From Skermania piniformis (GTDB lineage Bacteria; Actinomycetota; Actinomycetes; Mycobacteriales; Mycobacteriaceae), in contig NZ_CP079105.1 in assembly GCF_019285775.1 (NCBI RefSeq), positions 1,178,001 through 1,242,000 on the forward strand: a stretch of DNA of 64,000 nt, in the 5' to 3' direction. A program made the translations under genes and the position numbers. Below are positions 48,356 through 56,089 of the stretch, piece after piece. Every line of letters begins with the position of its first letter. The first letter of the stretch is position 1. A model generated the notes under the pieces. That model had not been told where the DNA came from and searched no databases. It saw only the letters and a list, made by a program, of their open reading frames with translations.

Positions 48356-49332
48356 CGAGCTACCGCCGGTGGGTATTCATCCCAGGTGCGGCCGTCCAGC
48401 TCGCGGCCGGCCAGCCGCTTCCCGATCCGGTATGCGCCGACACCGCCGCCGAAGTCGTGCACGTTCGGCGACGAGACCGCGAGCTGCCCACCGACAACGG
48501 GGCTGCCGGTGTAGTAGGCACCGCCGGACATCGTGTCGTCGGCGACGACACGGCCGGGGTACCACTCGCCCCACTGCTTGAAGTGGAACGCGGCGCGGCT
48601 GGTGGCGCACTGGTCGCGCAGTGACCGCGCCCAGTCGGGATGCATCGGGCGTGCGCCGGTCCCGGACTCGCCGCCAGCGATGACCCAGTCGATGCAGTCC
48701 TCGTAGGGCGGGTAGCAGGTGCACACGTCCTCGGCGCGGTACGCGCACGTCGAATCATGCAGCCAACCAGCGAGATCGAGCGGCCCGAGCAGCGGCTCAG
48801 CGGACACGAACCGGATCGCGAGCGGGGTGTCGAGCAGGATCGGTATCCGGTTCTCGGCCCACTGCTGCGACTCGACGGACACGCCACCCCATACGTTCGG
48901 CAGTGGCCACCGCCAGGACGGCGGTTGCTGCGGGCGCTCGATCCATTTGCGGTGCACCAGTTCCACGAAATTGGCGGACCGCAGGAGCGCCCGCATCCGC
49001 GCTGGCCGCTTGGTAAGCACCTGGAACGTGTGCCGGCGCGACGCGGCCATCCGCGCCCAGACCTGGGCGATGTAGTCGTCCGGGATGTCGCGGTGGAACA
49101 GGTCCGACATGCTGTTGACGAACACGCGCCGAGTCCGGGCCCAGCGGATCGGCTGATCGAGCCGTTCCGGGCGTAGCGTCACCGCGAACCCCGCCGGGTA
49201 CGCCTTGGTGCCGGCGAACCGGTGCGCGATCGTCTCGGCGTAGCAGTGGTCGCAGCCGGGCGACACCTTCGTGCAGCCGGTGACCGGATTCCATGAGGCA
49301 TCGGTCCACTCGATGCTGGTGCGGTCACCCAT
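48352..49332 (-). CDS. DUF5131 (phage Gp37/Gp68) family protein
   Basis: 326 residues from ATG 49332. The family signature IEWTDASWNPVTGCTKVSPGCDHCYAET holds three Cys in a radical-SAM-like arrangement; RVFVNSMSDLFHRDIPDDYI, FQVLTKRP, GVSVESQQWAENRIP and RFVSAEPLLGP...WVIAGGESG follow. Widespread in phages, plasmids and defence islands; biochemical role unknown, with an Fe-S/SAM enzyme inferred from the motif. Confidence 0.85.
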   Translation of the reverse strand: MGDRTSIEWTDASWNPVTGCTKVSPGCDHCYAETIAHRFAGTKAYPAGFAVTLRPERLDQPIRWARTRRVFVNSMSDLFHRDIPDDYIAQVWARMAASRRHTFQVLTKRPARMRALLRSANFVELVHRKWIERPQQPPSWRWPLPNVWGGVSVESQQWAENRIPILLDTPLAIRFVSAEPLLGPLDLAGWLHDSTCAYRAEDVCTCYPPYEDCIDWVIAGGESGTGARPMHPDWARSLRDQCATSRAAFHFKQWGEWYPGRVVADDTMSGGAYYTGSPVVGGQLAVSSPNVHDFGGGVGAYRIGKRLAGRELDGRTWDEYPPAVAR

Positions 49333-49456
49333 CGTGCCGCTCCTCGGCAGCGGCGGTCACCACGGCCACCAGCCGACGACGGTGCCGAGTCCGATCGGGT
49401 GGACTCGCCACGGATCGAGCAGCTGCTCGAGCAGCGCGAGGATCGATGACGTTCAT
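49325..49456 (-). CDS. Very small basic protein
   Basis: 43 residues from ATG 49456 in an ATGA overlap with the exonuclease stop, and overlapping the DUF5131 start. NVIDPRAARAAARSVASPPDRTRHRRRLVAVVTAAAEERHDG. It is too short for homology, but its coupling on both sides supports translation. Confidence 0.5.
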   Translation of the reverse strand: MNVIDPRAARAAARSVASPPDRTRHRRRLVAVVTAAAEERHDG

Positions 49457-50028
49457 CGCTGCCCGCCTCGGTGGTCGAGGATCGCGGCGAGCACTTCGTG
49501 CGCGGCGATCGCGTCGGCGAGCGCGGTGTGCGCGTCGGCTTGGGCGGGGAGGTCCCAGAGTTCGCGGCAGCGCCGCAGGCTGGGGATGCCGTCGCCGAAG
49601 CCGTGGATCGCGGCAGTCGCGACCTCGACGTCGAGCAACCGGTAATGCCAGGGCGCGGCGGCGGTGAACTCGTAGTCGGCCTGGGCGAGGTAGCGGCGCA
49701 GGACGGTCGCGTCGTAGGCGGCGTTGGCGCCGGCGAGCGTCGCGCCGGCGAGCAGCTCGAACAGCTCGAGGTCCGCGGCGGCCGCATCCTCCGGGGGAAC
49801 AGTTCGTTCGAACACCCGCCGCTCGTAGTAGCGGTTCACGGCAAGCGCGACCGGATCGGCGGCGGCGAGGACGTGCGGGTTCCACGGGGGCACGTACTCG
49901 ACTACCTGCCCGCGGCGGGCGGGGGCGTCCGGCTTGTACTCGACGGCGGCGATCTCGAGCGGCACCGCGCGGTCCGGGTCGACGCTGGTCGTTTCGAGGT
50001 CGACGACCACGATCCGGCGTGCAGTCAT
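49453..50028 (-). CDS. DnaQ-like 3'-5' exonuclease
   Basis: 191 residues from ATG 50028. DEDDh exonuclease motifs: Exo I VVDLETT (Asp10, Glu12), Exo II AGANAAYDATVLRRYL, Exo III ADAHTALADAIAAHEVL. Phage DnaQ-like exonucleases act in proofreading, DNA repair or small-RNA degradation. Early operon, overlaps neighbours by 4 nt. Confidence 0.88.
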   Translation of the reverse strand: MTARRIVVVDLETTSVDPDRAVPLEIAAVEYKPDAPARRGQVVEYVPPWNPHVLAAADPVALAVNRYYERRVFERTVPPEDAAAADLELFELLAGATLAGANAAYDATVLRRYLAQADYEFTAAAPWHYRLLDVEVATAAIHGFGDGIPSLRRCRELWDLPAQADAHTALADAIAAHEVLAAILDHRGGQR

Positions 50029-50318
50029 CGGCGGATCACCCCGTGGTCGACGACGATCGGGTCGAGGTCGGAACGGGCAGCGTCGAGGTCGGCGAGTGCG
50101 TGCAGGTCACGCGCCAGACCGGCGGCCACCTTGGCGTCTTCGAGGTGGGCGGAGCGTTCCGGGCACGACAGCTGCACGGCCTTGTCGGCGTGGACCGCGG
50201 CGTGCAGACCGATCCGGGTGGCCGCACGGGTCGACGCGATCGCCATATCGGTAGCGACCGCGGCCCAGTCGTGGAGATCACCGTCCGGTACGAGCTGGTC
50301 GGAGCGAGGTGGGTGCAT
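50025..50318 (-). CDS. Hypothetical early protein following cro
   Basis: 97 residues from ATG 50318, preceded by AAGGAG. HPPRSDQLVPDGDLHDWAAVATDMAIASTRAATRIGLHAAVHADKAVQLSCPERSAHLEDAKVAAGLARDLHALADLD, helical. No family recognised. First gene after cro. Confidence 0.65.
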   Translation of the reverse strand: MHPPRSDQLVPDGDLHDWAAVATDMAIASTRAATRIGLHAAVHADKAVQLSCPERSAHLEDAKVAAGLARDLHALADLDAARSDLDPIVVDHGVIRR

Positions 50319-50353
50319 GGATAGACTCCTGGTTTGGTTCCGAAGGGACCCGG

Positions 50354-50393
50354 CCCGCCGTGGGGATGTCGCGCGACTCCACCCCGCGGCGGG
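50354..50393 (-). terminator. Hairpin between cro and the early operon
   Basis: 12-bp arms (50354-50365 and 50382-50393) with one mismatch and a 16-nt loop, starting 9 bp past the cro stop on the minus strand. May attenuate transcription from the early promoter into the lytic genes. No T-tract. Confidence 0.45.
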
Positions 50394-50402
50394 TTCGCCT
50401 GT

Positions 50403-50657
50403 TCAGGCGTCGGGCGGGGTGACGGTGACGAGGTCGGCGACGGTGGTGCCGAGCAGTTCCGCGATGCGGGGGAGGTCGGAGAGGGCCCACTCGGTGGCCC
50501 CTCGGAGTCGCCTGGACACGGCTGTCTGGGTGAGGCCGAGTGCGTCGGCGATCGTTGTCTGTGCGAGCTTGGCGCGTGCTACCTCGGCGCGGATGTTCCC
50601 GGCCACCTGCTCGGCGTATGTCGGTGCGTCCACCGCCTGAGTATTCACGAGGCGCAT
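50403..50657 (-). CDS. Cro-like helix-turn-helix repressor
   Basis: 84 residues from ATG 50657; upstream in-frame starts (50717) would overlap the operator. HTH at about residues 32-52: AQTTIADALGLTQTAVSRRL. The recognition helix TQTAVSRRL is nearly the same as TQTAISRRL of the divergent repressor, so both should read the same operators. Divergent from rep across 105 bp. On the minus strand a GATAAT -10-like box lies about 10 bp before the ATG, suggesting a leaderless transcript. Confidence 0.82.
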   Translation of the reverse strand: MRLVNTQAVDAPTYAEQVAGNIRAEVARAKLAQTTIADALGLTQTAVSRRLRGATEWALSDLPRIAELLGTTVADLVTVTPPDA

Positions 50658-50762
50658 TGTCAGGTAATTATCGCCTGAATCGTGGGATGCGTGTTCGGGT
50701 CGGGCGTGTCGACACAAGGCGACATCTGTCGGTATTAGTCGCGTAGGTGTTAATCTCGCGGC
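50658..50762. promoter_or_regulatory. Divergent cro/rep promoter-operator region
   Basis: 105 bp between the start codons of cro and rep. It contains a 19-bp imperfect palindrome at 50660-50678 (TCAGG-N9-CCTGA with inner AT/AT symmetry) overlapping the cro -10 region. It also has a perfect 10-bp palindrome GTGTCGACAC (50706-50715), and CGACA/TGTCG inverted 12 bp apart. Toward rep, GTTAAT lies about 11 bp before the GTG, so rep is also likely leaderless. Probable operators for Rep and Cro. Confidence 0.65.
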
Positions 50763-51133
<371 letters not shown>

Positions 51134-51398
51134 CTGCGCGTGCTCGTCGCCGAGACCGCGTAGCGGAATCAGACCATACATGTCGGCCGGACGGATGTGA
51201 AATCGATGGCGCCGGATGCGCTGGTGCTAACGCGCACGGCACTCTGGGAGATGTCCGATTCCAGAGGGAGACGCTCGTGTACCCGGCTTGCGCGGTCGGG
51301 GGACGGGCACAATTGGGGCAGCAGCCGCGGCGGTTCGGGTGGCGATTCGTTCGTCATCGGGGGCGGGGCGGGGGCCGGTACGTGAAAGTGAGCTCGAC

Positions 51399-52607
51399 AT
51401 GAAGCAGCGTCGCGTGTCCTGGACGCCGCGGAGATCGCTGACGGGTTTTCTTCCGGCAGTGTTGGCGGTGGTGCTGTTCGGCGCCGCGTGCACAGCCGGA
51501 AGTGATGCGCCGGTGACCGCGATCGACCCCAATCCGTTCACCGAGATGATCAAGCCGCGGGTGACCGCGAACTTCGTCGACGGAGCCGTCGGGGTATCGG
51601 TTGCCGAGCCGGTCACGGCGCAGGTCGAGGACGGTAAGTTCGCCCAGGTCACCGTGTTGAACCCGGAGGGTCGGCCGGTGCAGGGCGCGCTCGCTGCGGA
51701 CGCCCTGTCCTGGGCGAGCACCGAGCCGCTCGGCTACAACAAGGAGTACCGACTGGTTGCCGAGTCGTTCGGCCTCGGTGGGCGCTCGACGACCGAGTTC
51801 CGGTTCACCACAAGTGCCCCGGCAAATCTGACCCAGCCCTACCTCAATGTCAGTGACAACGAGGTGGTCGGGATCGGCCAGCCGGTCGGCATACAGTTCG
51901 ATGAGCCGATCGGCGACCGCAAGGCTGTCCAGGACGCGATCACGGTGGTTACCGAGCCGCAGGTCGACGGTGCCTTCTACTGGATCAGCCCGACCGAATT
52001 GCGTTGGCGACCGGAGAAGTTCTGGAATCCGGGCACGAAGGTTCGAGTGGACGTGAATGTCTACGGCAAGGACCTCGGTGGCGGGGTGTACGGAGCCCAG
52101 GACCTGCATACGAACTTCACGATCGGCGACGCGGTGGTGCTGACTGCCGACGACAACACGCTGCAGGTGGTGGTCGAGCGAAACGGCCAGGTGATCAATA
52201 CGATGCCGACCTCGATGGGCAAGCCGGGTACGCCTACCGACAACGGGATCTATATCGTCGCCGACAAACATCAGCGGATCATCATGGACTCGTCGACGTA
52301 CGGTGTTCCGGTCAACTCGCCGGACGGCTACAAGACGCCGGTCGACTGGGCGACCCGAATTTCCTACAGCGGCATCTTCTTCCATTCGGCGCCGTGGTCG
52401 ATCGGGCAGCAGGGCTACTCGAACGCCAGCCACGGCTGCCTCAATCTCAGCCCGGACAATGCCATCTGGGTTTTCAACAACACCAAGCGCGGAGATATCA
52501 CGATCGTGAAGAACAGTCAGGGCGGCACGTTGCCGGGAACCGATGGTCTCGGTGACTGGAACATTCCCTGGGATATCTGGAAGGTCGGTAACGCACAGCA
52601 GAGCTGA
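51399..52607 (+). CDS. L,D-transpeptidase lipoprotein (LdtMt2-like)
   Basis: 402 residues; ATG 51399 chosen because it starts the signal peptide (FLPAVLAVVLFGAAC, likely lipobox Cys near residue 31). Ig-like/CREP domains follow (residues about 45-250), then a YkuD catalytic domain (260-390) with HSAPWSIGQQGYSNASHGCLNLS; the catalytic Cys is residue 347. It forms 3-3 cross-links in peptidoglycan outside the membrane and is a likely beta-lactam target of the carbapenem type. The 265 bp between the tRNA and this start hold only promoter-like DNA. Confidence 0.92.
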   Translation: MKQRRVSWTPRRSLTGFLPAVLAVVLFGAACTAGSDAPVTAIDPNPFTEMIKPRVTANFVDGAVGVSVAEPVTAQVEDGKFAQVTVLNPEGRPVQGALAADALSWASTEPLGYNKEYRLVAESFGLGGRSTTEFRFTTSAPANLTQPYLNVSDNEVVGIGQPVGIQFDEPIGDRKAVQDAITVVTEPQVDGAFYWISPTELRWRPEKFWNPGTKVRVDVNVYGKDLGGGVYGAQDLHTNFTIGDAVVLTADDNTLQVVVERNGQVINTMPTSMGKPGTPTDNGIYIVADKHQRIIMDSSTYGVPVNSPDGYKTPVDWATRISYSGIFFHSAPWSIGQQGYSNASHGCLNLSPDNAIWVFNNTKRGDITIVKNSQGGTLPGTDGLGDWNIPWDIWKVGNAQQS

Positions 52608-52612
52608 CGATC

Positions 52613-53185
52613 ATGCCAACTCGATATCGTTACTACACCGCCACCACTCTGGACGGCTTCCTTGCCGACGACAGCGACTCGCTGGACTGGCTGTTCGCCC
52701 ACGACGTCGACGAGCAGGGTTTCCTCAACATAGGTGAGTTCATGGCGGGCGTCGGGGCCCTGGTGATGGGTGCGACGACCTACGAATGGGTGACCGGTCA
52801 CCTGGCGGGCACCGGTGCGCCGTGGCCGTACGACGGCACGCCCACGTTCGTCTTCACCCACCGTGATCAGACACCGATTGCCGAGACGGTCGAGATCGTC
52901 ACGGGTGCGCCCGCCGAGTGGCGAGCGGAGCTGGAAGAAGCCGCGGCCGGCCGGGACGTGTGGGTAGTCGGCGGCGGTGGTCTGGCCGCCGACTTCGCCG
53001 CCGCCGATATGCTCGACGAGATCTTGGTCTCGATTGCCCCGGTGACGCTAGGCGCGGGTCGGCCGCTCTTCGGCGGCCCGTTCGAGCTGCAGCTGCTCGA
53101 GTTCGGCCGTAACCGGGACTTTCTCTGTGCGCGCTACGCCGTGATCGGCCCACTGGATGTGATCGGCAAGTCGGCGACGGGGTGA
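52613..53185 (+). CDS. Dihydrofolate reductase / RibD C-terminal family protein
   Basis: 190 residues from ATG 52613, five bp after the transpeptidase stop. RYRYYTATTLDGFLADDSDSLDWLF, GALVMGATTYEWV, VFTHRD, VWVVGGGGLAADFAAADMLDEILVSIAPVTLGAGRPLF are the DHFR-fold NADPH-binding features of the RibD_C family. Substrate not predictable. Adjacent 53186-53487 (302 bp) holds no gene I can support. Confidence 0.85.
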   Translation: MPTRYRYYTATTLDGFLADDSDSLDWLFAHDVDEQGFLNIGEFMAGVGALVMGATTYEWVTGHLAGTGAPWPYDGTPTFVFTHRDQTPIAETVEIVTGAPAEWRAELEEAAAGRDVWVVGGGGLAADFAAADMLDEILVSIAPVTLGAGRPLFGGPFELQLLEFGRNRDFLCARYAVIGPLDVIGKSATG

Positions 53186-53487
53186 GCCGGGTCTGGTCGG
53201 CCTCGGCTCCGGGCGCAGCCGGTTGTCGACCAGCGGTAGTCCCGCAGGTATGCTGCAGCGGCGAAGTCTGGAAGGTGGCCGTTGTCGACGATCCGCGGGA
53301 TGCTGATGGCGGTAGGCTGCAGGACAGAACGTGCCGACCTTGGTCCGTAATCGCAGGTGTACGGCGTTGACAAGTGGAGTTTGGAGCTCGAAGGTTGAAA
53401 GTCGGCCTTCGGCGGGCAAGTCCCGCCGCACGTTTCGCATCCCCAAGGTCGCGTAACGGCGGCGTCCAGAAAGAAGTTGATTAAGAC

Positions 53488-54258
53488 ATGCCAAGCTTAA
53501 CATTTCTCACCAGTTACGCCCGCGGCTACAGCTCCTACTACGTCAACCGGCGCGTCCGCAGTGCGTGGGGCGGCCCCTTCAACGGCCAGGAAGGCCGTCG
53601 GGCGATATTTGCCACCCTGCTCGACGTGGTCAAGCCCGACCTGCTGGTGGAGACGGGCACGTTTCTCGCCACGACAACGCGGTTCCTCGCGCGTTCCGGT
53701 GTGGACGTCGTCACGGTAGAAGGGTCGGCGGAGTACTTCGGCTTCGCGCAGGCCAGCCTGTTGCGTTGCCGCAACGTCGAGTCGCGGTTCGGGGACAGTC
53801 GTAGCGTGCTCCGGGCGTTGTTCGACTCTCCCAAGTACCAGCAGCGTCGCGTCCTCGCCTACCTCGACGCCCATTGGGCGTCCGATCTTCCGCTCGCGGA
53901 GGAGATCGAAATCATCTTCGGTCGTCATCCCGACGCGGTCGTGCTGGTCGACGACTTCCAGGTCCCTGGCGACGCCGGGTACGGCTACGACGACTACGGT
54001 CCCGGCAAGGCGCTTATCCCGGAATACATCGCCCCGGCGCTTGCCGCTTTCGACCTGGTCGCGCTGTATCCGACGCTCCCCGCAGACGACGAGACCGGCG
54101 CTCGCCGTGGGTGTGTGGTAGTAGCACCGCGGAATCGGTCGGCGGAATTGTGTGCAACCCAGTTGCTGCAGTCGGCGGACGACGGGGGTGCGGAGCAGCC
54201 GACCGCGACCGGTATCGACATCGCTCAGTCGGGAGCTCATCCCTCGGGTCAAGCGTGA
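53488..54258 (+). CDS. SAM-dependent methyltransferase-like protein
   Basis: 256 residues from ATG 53488. A Rossmann core with LLVETGTFLATTTRFLARSGVDVVTVEGS (motif I-like) and LAYLDAHWASDLPLAEEIEIIFGRHPDAVVLVDDF fits class I methyltransferases of the Mtf24/FkbM-adjacent type that modify small molecules or sugars. The DNA around its start is less GC-rich than its neighbours. The C-terminus (after residue 220) is low-complexity. Convergent with the acyltransferase, 3 bp apart. Confidence 0.72.
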   Translation: MPSLTFLTSYARGYSSYYVNRRVRSAWGGPFNGQEGRRAIFATLLDVVKPDLLVETGTFLATTTRFLARSGVDVVTVEGSAEYFGFAQASLLRCRNVESRFGDSRSVLRALFDSPKYQQRRVLAYLDAHWASDLPLAEEIEIIFGRHPDAVVLVDDFQVPGDAGYGYDDYGPGKALIPEYIAPALAAFDLVALYPTLPADDETGARRGCVVVAPRNRSAELCATQLLQSADDGGAEQPTATGIDIAQSGAHPSGQA

Positions 54259-54261
54259 CCG

Positions 54262-55833
54262 CTACGGCCGCCGTGCGACCCGTGCGGTCCGCAGCGCCGT
54301 AACCACCTCGGTGAAGGCCTCGCCGAGCAGGTCGGCGTAGGTATCGATCTGGGTTACCACACTGGGGGCGGCGATCGCCGACACGGTGAGGTCGTCCTTG
54401 CCGCCGACGAAACTGTGCACCAGGCCGATGTCGGTGCCGACGTTGATCGCATGCCCGCCGAACACATACGGCCGACGCGTTACCGACCAGTCGGCGTGCT
54501 CGCCGACTCGGCGCACGCTGGTCACCGCGGTGGCCCAGCGGGATGGGGTGGGCAGGTTCTCCACCCGCCGCAGCAGCTTCGGATAGACGGCGAACGGGGT
54601 CGCTGCACCGGTTTCGATTCGTTCGGCCGCCACGTCCTGCTGGCTTCTCCGGGTGTATTGCAGCGCGGCGTGAATCGCGCGGGCGCGAGCGGCGGGGTCG
54701 ACAACGCCGGGGTAGAGGTCGGCCTGAGCCGCGTTGACCCGGTTAACCCCGAGCACCCCGCGCGGATCGCCGACCGCGACGAGGACGAGACCGGCGAGAT
54801 CGTCCGGGCAGTTCTGGTCCAGTGCGCGGAGGTAGCGCTGCACGGCGATCGACACCGCGGTGAGCCCGAGAGCGGTCACCGTCACCCCGCGGCCACGCGC
54901 CCCGGTCAGGTCGGGGCGGACTACCCGAATCTGCGGCCGTTCGACCGGGCGGTCCGGGTCGGGCGCGATGTTGAACAGGGTCGGGGTGCGGTCGGTGACG
55001 AGCGGCGGCCGGCGCCGCCGAGTTTGCGCCACAGCATGTCGCGCATGCCGGGCCTGCCAGCGGACTATTTCGTAGGGGAGTCGGGCCGCACCGAGTAGCG
55101 TCGCCCGCACGGGCCGAGGCCGGGCGAGCGGTTTGCCGAGTCCGGCGATATGCAGTGGTGCCGGATCGGCACCGAACAGCGCCTGCGACATACCTTCGAT
55201 CTGGGCGCCGACCAGGACGGCGTGGCTGACCTGGGCGAACAGCAGGGTGGACGGCCCGGTGGCGCCCGGCGCGCCGCTGACGTGGGTGTACCCGGTGAGC
55301 CGCCAGGTGGTTTCCTGCAGGTCGAGTGGTCGATCGAAGGCGGTGGCCATCGCCGCGAGGGCAGCCGACCAGGTGGTCGGGGTCTCGTCGATCTGCAGTC
55401 GCGCGCTCAGCGAGGTGGTGCCGGCGACCCAGTACGGATTGCCCAGGTGCCCTGGGACGTCGGCAACATGGCGGTTCAGCACGTCGAGGTGGCCGACACG
55501 GCTGGTGAGGTGTTCGGTGAGCTCGATCGCGCTCGGTGCCCCGGCCGGGCCGTTGTCGAACACCCAATACATCACCCAATCGGTGACCCGATCCGGGGTC
55601 GACATCAGATAGGCGGTCGCGTCGCCGATCGACAAGCGGGCACCGAGCATGCCGGATCGGTCCGGGTACGGCGCGGGCAGGTGTTGAGCCTTGATCGGCG
55701 GCTCGCTCGACGCGATCGAAAGCCGGGGGCGGGGCGCGGCAGGCCGGGCGGTGGCCGGGCCCGACCCGGGACGACCGAATCGGACCGGGTTGGTGTCGTG
55801 GAGTCCGGCGGTACCTCGTGGTGTGGAGCTCAC
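54262..55833 (-). CDS. WS/DGAT superfamily acyltransferase with degenerate active site
   Basis: 523 residues with GTG 55833 (AAGGAC seven nt upstream); the conserved part starts at residue 62, MLGARLSIGDATAY. N-domain motif position reads VSHAVLVGAQ, where HHxxxDG is expected: only the second His is kept. C-domain landmarks are recognisable (AVGDPRGVLGVNRVNAAQADLYPG, FGGHAINVGTDIGLVHSFVGGKDDLTVS). Functional family members make triacylglycerol or wax esters from acyl-CoA; this one may be inactive or altered. Divergent from the CopD-CtaG gene across 256 bp with an AT-rich stretch (about 55970-56025). Confidence 0.78.
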   Translation of the reverse strand: MSSTPRGTAGLHDTNPVRFGRPGSGPATARPAAPRPRLSIASSEPPIKAQHLPAPYPDRSGMLGARLSIGDATAYLMSTPDRVTDWVMYWVFDNGPAGAPSAIELTEHLTSRVGHLDVLNRHVADVPGHLGNPYWVAGTTSLSARLQIDETPTTWSAALAAMATAFDRPLDLQETTWRLTGYTHVSGAPGATGPSTLLFAQVSHAVLVGAQIEGMSQALFGADPAPLHIAGLGKPLARPRPVRATLLGAARLPYEIVRWQARHARHAVAQTRRRRPPLVTDRTPTLFNIAPDPDRPVERPQIRVVRPDLTGARGRGVTVTALGLTAVSIAVQRYLRALDQNCPDDLAGLVLVAVGDPRGVLGVNRVNAAQADLYPGVVDPAARARAIHAALQYTRRSQQDVAAERIETGAATPFAVYPKLLRRVENLPTPSRWATAVTSVRRVGEHADWSVTRRPYVFGGHAINVGTDIGLVHSFVGGKDDLTVSAIAAPSVVTQIDTYADLLGEAFTEVVTALRTARVARRP

Positions 55834-56089
55834 GCGTGGCGTCCTTGTCTCCCGGCGATCCACTGCGCGGCGGTCCAGGTGCGCGAGGTATCCGGGGCAG
55901 CTCGGAGTTCGGGTCTCGAATGTGTCAGGTGTGACGAAAGTGCCATGCGAGCCAGGAGTCTACGGCAAAAGCATGTAGAAGACTGTAATCAGTACTACTT
56001 GCCAGTTATAGCAGGTATTTCTTGTGCGGGCGCGGATCGAAGCGGGCTCCTGCCGAAAGCTCGGGACGGGTGCTGGTTAGGCTGGTTTC

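Noticed and set aside
53186-53487. Small gene in the 302-bp gap before the methyltransferase
   Set aside because: Only short frames with no start signal or conserved motif; treated as intergenic.
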